The notes beneath the pieces are model-generated. The model made no database searches and had not been told where the DNA came from. It worked only from the letters and a program-made list of their open reading frames with translations. 64,000 bases of DNA. Origin: Apiotrichum sp. Y4204. Lineage: Eukaryota > Basidiomycota > Tremellomycetes > Trichosporonales > Trichosporonaceae. A program made the position numbers and the translations under genes. Below, one piece after another: positions 12,176-24,266 of the stretch (its first letter is position 1; every line of letters starts with the position of its first letter). The stretch is from NCBI GenBank assembly GCA_025531455.1, contig JAMYHL010000066.1, positions 1 through 64,000 of the forward strand, read 5' to 3'.

Positions 12176-12523
12176 ACGCATGGACGATTAGACGTAGTGG
12201 CGAGGGGAGAACGCGACGGTTACAGCTGAGCCGAAAATCGCCAGAGGCACCGTATTGTTGGCCAGAGTAGACGCAAGGCGAAACCATTCGAGGCCAAGTG
12301 CCCGAGACCTGTGTGTGATGTTGTGCATTATCTAGTGTCATCAAGTAGTGAATGAATGCAGCCTGCTGTGCCCCGAACGAGACTGCATTCCTGGTCAGGG
12401 TTTGGTGAGTAGCTCAAAGCTCGAACAAATTCAAGGTCTATGCGTGCATGAGGGGGGATACATCTGCTGTTGGGTCAGTTGCTGGTCGACCACCCAGACA
12501 TACCGTCAAATCCAGTCGGGGGC
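12176..12523. other. Convergent 3' intergenic region
   Basis: These 348 bp lie between the stop codons of the SIM-tail gene and TOM7. They presumably hold both 3' UTRs. No further gene or structure is apparent. Confidence 0.45.
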
Positions 12524-13215
12524 TTAGGCGAGGGGGGTGATGAGCCTGCGGTCAGCGTCTGATAGCTCGAGGGGCAAGTGAAACAGCTTGTGGGATGTGA
12601 GATGGATGAGATTGAGAGGCGAGGTCGGCTGTCAGTGGTCTTTGACACGAGCAATCGAACATTAAATACGTTCAAATCGCCCCCTGCGGCCTTCGACGGT
12701 TCCAGCAGCAGCCTCTTGGACAGTTGGGATAGTCTGTAGACACCCAGAGCTCCCGGCACCGGTAAGCCTTTGGACAGTCCTCCGGAGGCCGCTCAACATC
12801 CGACTTCCGAAGGCGCTTCTTAGCACCCCCCGCAGGTCAAACAGCCCCTCCAAATTTCCACAGGTCTCTCCGATCCAACGTTCCTCCACAGCTCGCAACC
12901 GTCCACGCCGTTTACCCAGCGCCACCCTCCACCCCCCCTTTCCACAACCACACCACACCTCCCCACCACGTCTCACGTACTTGATAAGCGAGGGCTTGGG
13001 GTCCGAGTTACGGTATCCGACCCAGATGATGAACGGGAGCCAGAAGAAGGTAAGGCCGTTCTGGCACGTTAGCAGTGATGAAGAAGAAAGGGGTGGGGGA
13101 TCCTGACCTTGGCCAGACTGGAAATATTAGCATCTCAGCATCCAGACTCCAGACTCCAGACGACGTACCCGATAGCGGTGTTCACGCGGTCCTTGGTCTC
13201 GTCGGAGAAGGCCAT
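12524..13215 (-). CDS. TOM7: TOM7, small subunit of mitochondrial import pore
   Basis: Tom7 is a tail-anchored subunit of the TOM complex of the mitochondrial outer membrane and tunes its assembly. Four exons, 13169-13215, 13108-13117, 12981-13060 and 12524-12545, give 52 aa. The protein starts MAFSDETKDRVNTAIGLAKN, matching the SDES/TK-R start of Tom7. Next comes the single membrane segment GLTFFWLPFIIWVGY, then RNSDPKPSLIK and the ending LITPLA, as in fungal Tom7 (LLSPLA). Exon 2 has only 10 nt and restores GLAK across the junction. Intron 3 is 435 nt, unusually long for this window. The match over the whole short protein makes the model convincing despite the small exons. Confidence 0.87.
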
Positions 13216-13713
13216 GATGATCGTTTTGTTGGGTTTGGTGGTGGGTTGTTGAGAAAAGTGAGATATGCGGAGAGGAGATGAGGTCGGCTTGCTCGGAGGG
13301 TCGGACATGGCGGCGAGATGAAAAGAGTGGGTGTGCGTCGCGCGGAGGCAATTCCACGGCAAAGTCACGTGGCTGTGACACACCCAGTGCTCACGTGCTC
13401 GAAGTCGAGAAGTGCTTATTAGTCGAGAAGTGCTTATTAGCTGATTCAAACTGCTCGTACTGTTCACTGCGTCGAGTGTCATCAATGTCCACCTTTACCT
13501 CTATCATATCCACCCATGTTCAGCCTATCCATGCATAATAGTCACCAGATGGCGTCGGTATTACAGTGAAAAGGGAAACGACGACGATACGTATGTCCTG
13601 CGCCAACACTTGTTCTTCCTTCTGCCATTGTACTCTTCTCCGAGACATCTGCACCATAACCGCTGGGCCCCGGATCCTCCTGCTTCTCTCCCTCTTCTTT
13701 CTCTTCTCCCTAC
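13216..13713. other. Upstream region of TOM7 and 3' flank of Ser-rich gene
   Basis: These 498 bp contain the TOM7 promoter and the 3' end of the next minus-strand gene. A 17-bp direct repeat, GTCGAGAAGTGCTTATT, occurs twice in tandem at about 13403-13437. No gene is seen. Confidence 0.4.
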
Positions 13714-15810
13714 TCATGCCGTAAGAGGCGGTCGCTGGGCAATACACCGCGCGACGCTCGCCTCGAACGGCGTCTGCCCGGACCCCGGCGCGCGGGGCAC
13801 CGGCTCGTCCGCGGAGGACAGGAGCGACGACGCGTATCCGTATCCGCTGGTGCGTGCGCGGCGGGGCGACTGGCGCGCGAGGCTCTTGAGCGTGTGGACC
13901 AGGCTCTCGTGGGCGTCGCGGTACTGCCCCTCGGTGAGCCCGATGCGGTAGTCGGGAATCTCGCCGCGCTCGGCGGCTTCGTGTGCTGCGTGTGCCTCGC
14001 GCGCAGTGATGATCCAGTGAGGACGGCGCGGCTTCTTCACCGGCAGGAAGCGCGAGAGGAGGTGCGCCGTCTCGGCGGTCGTGGGCGAGAAGCCGAGTGA
14101 CTGGTGGTATGCGACGGGGTCGGATGTGGTGTTGAGGCGCGAAGCAGCAGAGGCAGCTTGCATTGCCGTCAGGCGGCGGGAAGGTGTGCGCGACGCTGGA
14201 GCACTGTTAAAGTGATGGGAGCGCATGTTCGGCGTGTTGAGACCGCTGCCGCCGAGAACGTCCTTGAGAGAGCGAACGGACGACACCGAGCCCATACGAG
14301 GCCGGGGCTCGGGAGCGCTCGGGAGCGAAGAAGTGGCCACCGAGGTAGGCGACGACCCAGGTCTGGGAGCAGCGTCGTCCCATCCCTGTCCACCAACAGT
14401 CTCACGATACACGACAGCCGGCGCTGCAGGCGGGTAGTGGAGCGAGGAAACCCGTTTCGAGTTGACAGACTCCGATAAGCGCGGCGAGTTGAGCGGATGG
14501 GGAGCCCGCAGAGAACGCAGCGACCGCAGGGACGAGTGTGACGGCTGCTTGTTCATGAGGGGGGCGGGGATCGGTGCCGATGGGCTCCGCACGCCGTTCT
14601 CCTTGTCCTTCTGCTTCCCGTCCTTGACCCTGAGGTTCTTGGGTGACGATGCACTGTAATCGTCCGTGTGCGTCTCCTTTGTCTCCTTCTCCTCCTTCTC
14701 CTTGTGCATGTCCGGGAACGGGAACCCCGCTCCGTCGCCCTTATTCTCATCCAGCGGCGTGGCGGTGTCGACAATACTCGTGGCAGAGGCGGAGCGCTCT
14801 GAGACAGAGTGCGATGCGTCCCCAGCCTGGTTAGTCACTGATGGCGATGGGTTCGACGCAGGCGTAAGCGGTGTCGGGGCGCCAGGGAAGCCTGTTGTGC
14901 GTCGTGTCATTGGCGGCTCGCGGTTGGGCGACGGCGCACCGAGATCAAGCACATCCTCGGCGGTCTGCGTCTGGGCGCCCTCGCCCGTTGCTGCCGGGGC
15001 GCTGACGCGGCGCGGCGTGTGCTTTGCCGGATCAAACGAGCCGCGAGGCCTGCGCGATCCGGGGGCGGGCGTCTCCTCGCCGCTCTCCCAGTCACTGTCA
15101 TCCGCAGGCTCCTCATTCACGCCCTCGCCCTCGAGGACCTCGAGGACCTCCCCGGCCTCCTCCTTCGGTTCCCTTCTGCGCGACCTGCTCCGCGAGCGAA
15201 TCCGGCTGATGCGGGATGCGCCCGCCGCCGTGCTATTGCTGTCGGAGGTGAGCGCGCTCATCGTGCTGCTGCTCGGCGTGCGGCTCAGCTTGGTGAGGTT
15301 CGTCTCGGAGCGCGACGACTTGGTCTGCTGGAGGTGTGAGTGGCGATGCGCAGCGGTGTGCACGACATGGTCGCTCGTCTTGCGCTTTCCCTTTGGCGCA
15401 TTATCGATCACGTTCATCGCGAGGCCGGACGCGAGCGCACGCCGCCCATGTTCCCCCTCGCTGCTGCGACGCGATGCGCGCGACACGCCATGCCCCGAGT
15501 GGCTCGTGTGTGACCGCCTCATGGTGGCGCCATGTCCATGCCCGTGGGTGCTGTGGGTATGGACCGAGTGTGTGCGGCTGTGTTTCCGCTGCCCCGTGCT
15601 GGACGTCGTGGTAGCCGGCGACGTGGCGACCGGCGGCGGCGAGGTTGCCGCCGACGGCGATGTAGCCGCAGCGTTAGCTTTGGGGGCGGGAGCAGCGGGG
15701 GTGGAGGTGTGCTCATCTGTGGGGGCCCCGGCGGCACCCGTGCCGCCCTCCTCCCCGTCCGCCGGGTGAGCGGCGGGCGAGATGAGGGTGTTAGCGCTCG
15801 AGAGGCTCAT
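13714..15810 (-). CDS. Large Ser/Pro-rich protein, conserved-looking C-terminal module, unknown
   Basis: A single uninterrupted exon encodes 698 aa from ATG 15810. Most of it is low-complexity: Ala/Thr/Pro-rich N-terminus, a His-rich HTHSTHGHGHG stretch, an [10 protein letters not shown] basic cluster near 210, an acidic patch, and Ser/Arg repeats SSLRSLRSLR. The last ~150 residues are more ordered: a SLGFSPTTAETAHLLSRFLP segment, then RRPHWIITAREAHAAHEAAE, then IGLTEGQYRDAHESL. That block may be a real domain, but I cannot name it. There is no signal peptide or transmembrane segment. A scaffold or signalling role is only a guess from composition. The long plus-strand frame inside it (14666-15769) is a shadow of GC-rich codons. 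Confidence 0.75.
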   Translation of the reverse strand: MSLSSANTLISPAAHPADGEEGGTGAAGAPTDEHTSTPAAPAPKANAAATSPSAATSPPPVATSPATTTSSTGQRKHSRTHSVHTHSTHGHGHGATMRRSHTSHSGHGVSRASRRSSEGEHGRRALASGLAMNVIDNAPKGKRKTSDHVVHTAAHRHSHLQQTKSSRSETNLTKLSRTPSSSTMSALTSDSNSTAAGASRISRIRSRSRSRRREPKEEAGEVLEVLEGEGVNEEPADDSDWESGEETPAPGSRRPRGSFDPAKHTPRRVSAPAATGEGAQTQTAEDVLDLGAPSPNREPPMTRRTTGFPGAPTPLTPASNPSPSVTNQAGDASHSVSERSASATSIVDTATPLDENKGDGAGFPFPDMHKEKEEKETKETHTDDYSASSPKNLRVKDGKQKDKENGVRSPSAPIPAPLMNKQPSHSSLRSLRSLRAPHPLNSPRLSESVNSKRVSSLHYPPAAPAVVYRETVGGQGWDDAAPRPGSSPTSVATSSLPSAPEPRPRMGSVSSVRSLKDVLGGSGLNTPNMRSHHFNSAPASRTPSRRLTAMQAASAASRLNTTSDPVAYHQSLGFSPTTAETAHLLSRFLPVKKPRRPHWIITAREAHAAHEAAERGEIPDYRIGLTEGQYRDAHESLVHTLKSLARQSPRRARTSGYGYASSLLSSADEPVPRAPGSGQTPFEASVARCIAQRPPLTA

Positions 15811-16785
15811 GCTGCGATGGGGTGCTCCGCGGCTATGCTATGCACGGCGCCTGTGCGACGCGAATGCACCGAAGCGAGCGGAAGCGAAGGAGCGGGGAAG
15901 CGAGGTGACGGGGTGGAGGCGCCCAGCGGAATGGCTCGCGGCGAGATCGCGTGCTTTCACTCGAGACCGACGGAGCTGTGGAGACTCGATGCTCGAGGAG
16001 AACACTGGTAATGGCGAGTGCTACTCGAGACCCTGCTCAAGACCTTGACTTGACTCGACTCGACTCCTCTAGGCTCAAAGTTCGGCGCGTGCGTACTCTG
16101 GGCTGGAGACGACCTGGGGGACCCGCACTCGGGCCGCGGAATCACGATCGGTCGCCGGGTGCTGCGCAGAGGTACAGCGCAAGGAACCAGAAACCACGGG
16201 TGGCTGCGTCGTGCGTGGTCGGGCCGGGGCTGCTATGCACTCAAGCACGCGGCGGGGGTTGGATGGAGCCGTGTTGACCGATAGACGTTGCGGTGGGAAG
16301 TCGGGAGGATGCGAAGTACGAGTGACGAGACGCGAGTGGAGACGATGGGGGATGAGAGGGGGCCGAGTGATCCAGTGACGAGTGAGTGATGCAGTGGGAT
16401 GAATGGACTGGACAGCTGGACTCGAACAACTCGGCAAGGGGCTATTGGGGGGGCCGAACTCGCGGCTAATTGCCGGAGCAATTTTTTCCTTATAGTTCCA
16501 CCCCCCTACTCCATATGGACTGGGGGACCTCTGTCGTAACACCGTCATACCGTCGACAACCGTGAGACAGGAGGTCATGACGCATGCATTCTGGTGTTGC
16601 ATCGTGAACACCGGATATTGGATGGCCTGCATCCATTCTCTCGCAGTATCGTAGTGTAATGCATATGTACTGTACGTGGTGTTTTGGCTCTCCAGCCCTT
16701 ATCAACTGTATCATGGCGTCACCACTCTCCCCACACTGGCCAATGACACTACCCTTCTCGACCAATCCCAACGATCAACAGAGAC
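15811..16785. promoter_or_regulatory. Upstream region of Ser-rich gene / 3' flank of TPK fusion gene
   Basis: About 975 bp between two same-strand genes. It holds the promoter of the 698-aa gene and the 3' UTR of its upstream neighbour. A CTTGACTTGACTCGACTCGACTC short-repeat run occurs near 16044-16068. No reading frame is convincing. Confidence 0.4.
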
Positions 16786-19700
16786 CTAATCCAGGAGGGA
16801 ATAGCCCGACGCATATCGGTGGTCCCCGTGCTCGTCCTCGCTGCTTGTGTCGGCGGTGGCCTGCGCGGCGGCCGCACCGACCAGTCCAGTCCTCTCGCGT
16901 CTCTCCCTCTCCCACATGCGTTCCCTGTCCTTGAGCATCTCCCCATTTGCCAGAGCGCCGCCGCCAACCTGCCCCGGAAGGCCCTGGCGACTCAATCGGC
17001 GGGTCAGACCCTTGCCGACCCCAGCGACCCCACCGGCCGCACGGACGAATCCAGCTCCCAGTTCCTTGACACCACGTGACAGTTCGTCTGCTGGCGAAAG
17101 TGGAGTTCGGACAGGTTGGATGGATGGCAGGTCCTCGCGGATCTCCACGGTCCAGAATACCGGCGCGGACGTCTCGACGAGGACCGCTGGCTCGGAAGGG
17201 AGGAGGTGGTTTGAGGTCGACACAGCGCCGTCCAGACTCGTAACCCAGTCGAGGTTCCATTTGAGGCCTTCGGTGCGCACAAACGACTCGTTGACGCCTA
17301 GAGGCAGAATGCCGCACGTCTGGCCCATGGTCGTGTGGTCGATGTCAATGAGATGTGCCCCCTTGTCCAGGACCCAAGCGATGCTGTCTTCGCTCATCAC
17401 AAAGGTCTCCCGACGCGATTCGCGGAGCTTGTGCATCACGCTCATCGTATGGGTGGTCTGGTCGAGCCGACCGCTCAGTCCTCCAAAGATCAGGAGAGTG
17501 AATGTCTTGCCGCTCGAGGCTTCAATGGATTCAACCTCCTCGATGCACTTCATGAGATCCGTCGCGTACTCGGAAGGGTCGCGCTTGAGTGCCACGCCTT
17601 TCGAGACATAGAAGGCTCGGACTTCAGGGCGTATACTGTCCAGATCACCCTTGATCATCGTGGGAAGCATCTGCGCCCTTTCCTCCGGATCAAGCACGTC
17701 GTGGAGCCGGTTTGCACCTCCGTCCGCACAGAACCTGAGGGTGCAGGCGGCCCACGCGCGGAGGAGCGTGTCGCGGCGGGTAACAGGTTGGTTCACGATG
17801 ATCATGGCGTACGGCTGCCGGTGTGGCCGGTCGTTAAGCAGAGGACCAGCTGACCATGTTTTGAGTCCAGGGTGCTTGGGGCGGTACTTTTCCACCGCGG
17901 CAATGAATCCGCTCGAGGAGTTACTGCGAGAGCCCGGCGGGAGAGACTTAGGACGAGAGATAGAGGCGACACGCTGCGGAGGGGGCGGCGGGGGATCCAC
18001 TTCGCATTCGCGTATGGCGCGATTAACGGTGTCGATAATATCACGACGACCTGGAACAGGTGCAAGAGGAGGCGTTGGCACAGACGGTGCTGGCGACGAG
18101 CTGCGGATCACTTGGAACACGGTATCCTCCTTCCGGCGTGATATCTCTCCAGCAGCAGCTGCAGCAAAGCTTTGCTGCATGATGTTGGACGGCTGCGAGG
18201 TGGATGTCGGGGCCGAGGAACTCCCGACCGAATCCCCCCGGGAGCGAGACGGCTGCCGAGGTGGGAGCGACGGGGCGGACGGTGTCGGCCGGCGCACGCT
18301 CGGCTTTCGCGGTGGGAGCGGCGGCCCGACCTTGATTGAGTGTGCGGTGACTGTCGGCGGTGCGGATATGGGGAACGGAATGGTCTCTGGCAGTGGCGAC
18401 GCCGCGGCGCTGTTGCGGAATGGGTTATTGCTTGCACTAGCACTGAGTGTCCGCGACTTGACTGGCGAGTTGCCGGGGCTGGGATTGTCACGGAAAGGGT
18501 CCATGCTGTGAACGGCAGGGAGCGACTTGCGATTCGGCACGTTGCGACTCGGTGGTGGTGACGGCGGTGCTGAACTCGGAACAGAGTGAGGAGACTGCGA
18601 AGTAGGGAAAGGAGGCGACGTCGGGCGCCGTGGAGGGAGTGACGGCCTTGGAGCGATGATCGGCGGCCCACTGACCGATCGGGATCCCTTTGAGTGGAGA
18701 CTAGCCACACGCCGCGGTGGTGCCAGCGGCAGGGGCGCATCGGGATCGAGCGGTAGCGGGTCGACTAAAGCACAAGTCCATATTGGGTTGAGGGAGGATA
18801 TCAGCCGGGTCAGTGTGGAATGCCATAACGAAACAGTGGAACGAGAAACACTTGTCAGCTCCAGGATCACAAACAGGACACTGCACATACTGGGCACAAA
18901 CACAAAGTCAGGATCCAGCGCCTTTGGGCGCGGAGATCTGTTCTCCGATGATGAGGGCACAATGTGTGCCAGGAGGCGGAGCACGGCATACACATTCCCC
19001 GCCGTAAGCCGCGGCGCGCTCGGAAGGAGGGTGGTCAGAACCTGTGGGTCAGCCGGGTCCAAAGAAAGGAGTGTCTTGAGGATGCTTCAGGCAGTCCTTT
19101 GATTCAAGCTGTGGGAGCGAGGCAGAGTGAGGCAGAGGACGCCTGGCAACAACCATGAGAAATGCGCCCGGTATTAGGCTGAAGTCGAGGAACATAGCCT
19201 TCCCCCTCGCCTTCCCACACAAAGACGCGTCGCTGAATCCTACTCACATCCTCGACGATTCCCCTCGGCACCCCAAGCCTCTCAACACAGAACTCGCGCA
19301 CGACAGGCCGCGCAAAGCGCACCATCCCGTCCGCATCGAGGGCCGAGGGGGAAGAAGTGTCGCGCGCGGCCGTGAGGGCAATCAGGTCGAGGTAGCGCGT
19401 ATACGCACGGAACTCGGCGGGAGAGAGCTGTGCGGCCGGAGCGCGTTAGGGGGGTCAGGTCAATTGCAGAGACAATCATGGGAAGTCAGGGCAGATGGAT
19501 GGTCGGATCCGGGGGACGGTGGGAAAGCGCCATGGCGAGGGCCAAGGCGGTGGAGAGATGAACGCAAGCGCAGCCCATGCCACAGGGTAGTAGAGTGTAG
19601 CAAGTCAAGGCGGAACAACAAGCCCGAGATGACAGAGTCGTTGCGAGTGAGGCGGAGGTGTCGGTGCGAGGTGAGGGTGAGGTGGACGGTGTGTGCACAA

Positions 19701-19842
19701 TGGCCGACAGACGAGGATGAGTCGACCGATCAACAGGAAGACATGGATACAGTGGTAGCGACAGAGGAGCAAGTGTCAGCATTCAGAACACGCACACGAC
19801 GCTACGTACCGCCGAGACATGAAGTTCGGGCTGTCTCTGCAT
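16786..19842 (-). CDS. EH-like/proline-rich protein fused to thiamine pyrophosphokinase
   Basis: Four exons (19810-19842, 19248-19427, 18891-19074, 16786-18764) give 791 aa. Residues 1 to ~115 resemble an EH domain (EF-hand-like, endocytic scaffolds): LSPAEFRAYTRYLD, LDADGMVRFARPVV, then LGVPRGIVED and GNVYAVLRLLAHIV. A long Pro/Ser region follows with many PPR/LPPR (SH3-ligand-like) and NPF-type motifs (NNPFRNS). Residues ~433-677 are a full thiamine pyrophosphokinase: IIVNQPV, RFCADGGANRLHD, MIKGDLDSIRPE, the FGGLSGRLDQT core and the GLKWNLDW...SNHL end. This enzyme makes thiamine diphosphate from thiamine and ATP. A charged tail closes the protein. No Met precedes the kinase block closely, and one exon spans both parts. 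Confidence 0.82.
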
Positions 19843-21075
19843 TGTGCTCTCGAGAACGTGCGTCGGAGCTCGTGGGAGCTGCCGTTTTGGAGAAGGGGAA
19901 GAGGAGCGCCGGCGCGAAGTGACTGTTGGGGAGAAGAGACAAGATAAGAAGAGAAACGGTCGAGAATGATAGATAGACAGACAAATGAGATAAGAAGAGG
20001 TGGAAGGGTCGAAGGGGTAGGATAGGAATGGACGAGAGCAATCAAGGAATTAATGCAGTCCAATGCAATCTGTCAATTTCAGTGTGCACTTCTGGCTTCT
20101 GGTCCAGAACCTCCGTCCACCGTCATGCACCACGGTACCACGATTCACATCAACCGCATTCCTTGCTGCGCTGCATCTCCTCTCCAGATGCATACTGCAT
20201 ACAGCTCACTATCTCTACGAGTCTACAATCCATGGCATGGCAGCGCTGCGAGAAATGCTTGTTCTCTGCATGTGTGCTTAACCACACCTCATTGACTGAA
20301 CCTTTGCAGACGCTCAGGAGGTGCGAGCGAGAATCATTTGTTTTTGTGGGTTGAAGCTCTGCTTCTATTTGAATCTGTCGGCTTTCTTAATATAAACTTC
20401 TCACTGATAATTACCGAAAAGGTGGGGAATTAGGTTTGGCTTGTGCGTCATTAACTTTCTACCCCCGCCGGAAGCCTGCGTCATCGGAACGCCAGGAGAC
20501 ACGGCATGAGTGAATGGCTCGAGCTGCCATTCCGGTCTACGGATATCGGGCCCGATAGCGACAGCGGCATCTGAGCCTCCTCTCCTACCATGTTCTCATA
20601 TGAGTCCGAGTGCAAGTCCGAGAAGACAGTCCGCGTGTAAACTGTCTCGAGGTACCACCGTCATGATGGACGAGCAAGGACGGAGAAACAAGTCCATAAC
20701 ATTGTTGACAACTGACACATGACACTGCGAGATGGCACGCGACAGTCAGTAGTCAGACGTACGTCAGACGCTGATGTGAGTATAGCTACCGAACTCTATG
20801 GCTGCCTGCTCCAAGCTCCCAGCGAGAAAGTCGCTCTCGATTCAACAGAAGACATGCGTTGCACGATACATACATTGCCGCTGCATGCAATTCGACGCAA
20901 CGCCAAACTCACACGCAACGTTCTCCTCCACTCTTTGGGGGTTATACCCAAGACCTGGGGGATTCACTCAGGAATTACGCCATCCAGGCGACTCACTCTC
21001 GACAAATGGCGATTTCCACAATCCACAACCGCAACCAACTCATATCTATCTCTCCACCGCCCACTGTTTCGTCCA
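19843..21075. promoter_or_regulatory. Divergent upstream region of TPK fusion and frataxin genes
   Basis: About 1.2 kb between divergent starts. The plus-strand side near 20960-21075 is C-rich and pyrimidine-biased. Short frames (20028-20354, 20510-20722) lack any recognisable feature. No operator could be named. Confidence 0.4.
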
Positions 21076-21758
21076 ATGCTCCGCACAACGCTCCTCCGCG
21101 CGACGCGCACGCGCGTTGCGGCCACCTCTGCTCCCCGCCGCGCGCTCGCCGCCCTTCCTTCCCGCTTCCCCGCTGTCCCCGCCGTCCCCGCTTCCCCGGT
21201 GGGCGTGCGGCGATACAGCACGCCGCATGGAGATCCTGCCGTCGACCCGAGCATTGCTGTCCGGTGAGTTTGGTACACACCTTCTCGTCTTTTTGCTTGT
21301 ACTCATCCCAGTGACCTTACCGACTCGGAATACCACGACCTCGCGGACGCGGACATGGATATCCTCCACGAGGGCCTCGAGGTGCTCTGCGAGGAGTATG
21401 CGCCCGGAGACGACTGGGAGGTGGAGTACAGCGTGAGTCGCGGCGGAGCTTGAGCGGGGAGCAAGCTATGCACACTCACAGAGTAATTGCAATAACATTC
21501 TAACGCCAGTCTGGAGTCATGACGCTCTCGATCCCGGCGCACGGGACGTATGTCATCAACAAGCAGCCGCCAAACCACCAGATCTGGGTCTCGTCCCCTG
21601 TCTCTGGGCCCGCGCGGTTCTCGCTTTCGCCCGACGGTGTGTGGGTGCACCACCGGCAGGCGGGCGTGCAGCTCGGCCGGCTGCTCGATGGCGAGCTAAA
21701 GCAGTTCTTGAAGGACGCCGGGACCGGAGAGGAGTGGGAGGGCACAGGGCTCAAGTAG
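21076..21758 (+). CDS. YFH1: Frataxin, mitochondrial iron-sulfur cluster factor
   Basis: Frataxin binds iron and stimulates cysteine-desulfurase-driven Fe-S cluster assembly in the mitochondrial matrix. Three exons (21076-21263, 21312-21432, 21510-21758) give 185 aa. The first ~50 residues are rich in Arg, Ala and Ser without acidic residues ([19 protein letters not shown]), a mitochondrial presequence ending near RRYS. The acidic helix follows ([20 protein letters not shown]), then VEYSSGVMTL and the signature [19 protein letters not shown] with SGPARF after it. The C-terminus closes with [12 protein letters not shown]. Both introns are 48 and 77 nt with GTGAGT donors. It converges on the NIPA gene with only 78 bp between stops. 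The identification is firm. Confidence 0.95.
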
Positions 21759-21836
21759 CTCCAATGACACCAAAGCACCATGGGCACCGATGCATCACTC
21801 TACAGATACAATTAAGAAGAAGAGATAGTGTAGTTT

Positions 21837-23657
21837 TTATTTCCGTATCAAGCCCTCGAGCACGCGGTTGACGGTACTCGCGCTGCGGTGGCGGGACGCG
21901 TTGCGCGCGCTGATACCGCTGTCGGTGCTCATCCCGCGCTGCCGTCCCATCGTTGCGGCGGTCGCGAGGACTGGGGTGGTTATTGGTGGGGTGGTGGCAA
22001 GAAGGTAGAGGCCAGCGGGGGAGTTGACAGCCAGGCCGATGTCGATGTTCGGCTGCGACGCACGATGCCGTAGCGATTGCCGGTCGGGGCCTATGTGCGG
22101 CGTGCGTACCGGCAGGCCTGGGTGGGGCATCGATAGCGCCGAACCCGTGGAGATGCGCCGTTCAGGCGCGAGTGTCAGTGCCGCCTCCTCGTCGACCGGA
22201 AGCGCTGCGGTCTCCGCAGGCGTCGTGAGGAAGTACACGCCGAGGAAGGTCGTTGCCACCTGCGTTGTGAGCTGGGACTTTAATGCGGGAAATAACTCAC
22301 GCCAAAAGCAAAGTTGACAAAGTCTGAACGTGAGACGCCGTGGAACTCTTGGTATAGCACGGCGGAACCGATGATTGCTGGGTGTAAGTGCTGAGCCAAG
22401 AGGGTGATAAAAGTCATCATCGATATAGGAGGCAGCATTGGTAACTAAACAGATTCGAGTACCAATATCTCCCATGCGCGGCCATGCCGCCCCCCACAAC
22501 GACTTACCAGACAGAGAAAAGAAGACAAACTGGGTCGGGATGACCTCCTTACTTTCGAAGCGCATGAGTGCACGGTTGAGAAACTTGATCTGGAGCACCG
22601 ATGTGACAACAATAACAACAATGGCGCCCCACGCAATGGGGTACTCGAGGGCGAGGATGAGCTGCCGCGAGAGCAGCGAGCTGAGCGCCTTGGTCGCCAT
22701 GACGGTGTACCCGCCGAAGAGGGCGACTAGGCCGACATCAATGATCACGTACCGGTCGCCCCAGGGCCCCGAGGAGAGGAACGTGAGTGGCGTTATGAGG
22801 GAGAAGGTGATGGCTGTGTAGGTTACGAATGGGAGCGCTGTGATTGCGGCGAGGAGCTCGTCGGGGGATAGCTGGCGTTAGTGGGGGCGATTGGGAGAGG
22901 TTTTGTAACGCCGAATAATGTGCAAGAACACAGAACGATCCGGCGACAGACCACAACCGGACTCGCAGACTCGCGAAGCAGAGGGAAGTTCCTTGACACA
23001 GTTCGGCAGCTTCCCACGGCAATTCGGCTTGACTTCGACCACTTACACGCTTATTGTCGTTCCGGGAGCTCCAGACAATGGTCACTGCTCCGAGAATAGC
23101 AAGCGCGACGCCGAGGACATTGCGCTTCGTAAAGCTCTCACCGAGGACGAGAGGCGCAAACACGCCATTCGCAATGAGCGCTACTGTACCGAGGGGCGCA
23201 ACGACGGACGCGGGGGCAAAGCCGTACGAGAGAAAGTTGCCCGCCTCGCCGAGGGCCATGAGCCCGAGCCCGAGCCACCACAGCCGCGAGCGAAGGTATC
23301 CCGCCTCGCCGGCAGCGGTGGGAGAGTGCGATGGCGGCGGGGAGGGGTGGGAGGGGAGGTGTGGGCCTGTGGGGTGCGAGTGGGTGTTTGGTGTGCGTGT
23401 TTGGGATTCGAGGGCGGAATACAACGCATGTGGGTCGGCGGCGGGCGCGCGCGTCGCGCCGTAGATTGTCACGGGGACGCGCGCCGGACTGCCATGTTTC
23501 GACTCGGCGTCGCGCCGCTGATGGGCTAGTTTCTGGACGGTTCTGCGATGAGTATTCTGTGCGGGCAAGCGACGCACAGGGCTAGAGAGATGAGAATGTT
23601 GCCGGCACACGCGATGGCGACGCCGATGAGGGACGCCTGGGTTTCCGAGGTGGACAT
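21837..23657 (-). CDS. NIPA-family magnesium transporter
   Basis: NIPA proteins are multi-spanning membrane transporters of Mg2+ and other cations. Five exons (23578-23657, 23047-23542, 22508-22871, 22301-22377, 21837-22259) give 479 aa. Helix 1 is SLIGVAIACAGNILISLALTVQKLAHQR. A ~70-residue Pro/Ser/His loop separates it from WWLGLGLMALGEAGNFLSYGFAP, the NIPA hallmark, followed by VVAPLGTVALIANGVFAPLVLGE and NVLGVALAILGAVTIVWSS. Later helices include DVGLVALFGGYTVMATKALSSLL, WGAIVVIVVTSVLQIKFLNRAL and VATTFLGVYFLTTP. The last ~120 residues are a cytosolic Ser/Pro-rich tail. About nine hydrophobic segments fit the family. Subcellular site is not readable from the sequence. Confidence 0.9.
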
Positions 23658-24266
23658 GGTTAGGCGGCCATTGTCAGATGGATAGAAGAGGAAGTTTAGG
23701 AAATTTAACAGAGAACGAGATGCCGATGTTGATGCCCAGATGTGAAAGAGTGTACGCGTGCTCGAAGTTGTTGTGGTGTGGGACAAAGCTACAAGATGAA
23801 CGAACGAGTGGATCAGATCAACAGGTGTCGGTCATTCATATATCGGTCAATCGCGATCAACATTCGCGGGGCTAGGTGTCCGTCGTCGCCGTCGCCGTCG
23901 CTTGCTGCAAAATGACGATTGCATCGTCGCAGAGTGGTCGTGAGACGAAACACATGCTACACCATCCGCCCACTCGCGGCCACCCGGGATCTCCGCGCGC
24001 CACCCCGCATGCACCGGCGTAACCGAGTAACGCGAGCAAGCCATATAAGCCGGCGCAAGCCACCCAAGCTCACGCACGTTACCACCATGAGGATCCAGCA
24101 TGTCACTCTGTACTGTAGTACTGTAACATATCTCCCACGGTCGGCCTATCGCCGCCATCGCATTGTCCGCAATCGAGTCGGAAAGTTCGGCTTGGCAAGC
24201 AATGTAGATGTCCTGGTGAAAGTCACAACAACACTCCATTTACACTTCCACACGACATTACACAAA
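23658..24266. promoter_or_regulatory. Divergent upstream region of NIPA and PRO2 genes
   Basis: These 609 bp hold two promoters. A (CGTCGC)n-like run occurs near 23881-23900. No TATA box or named regulatory site is evident, and no gene lies here. Confidence 0.4.
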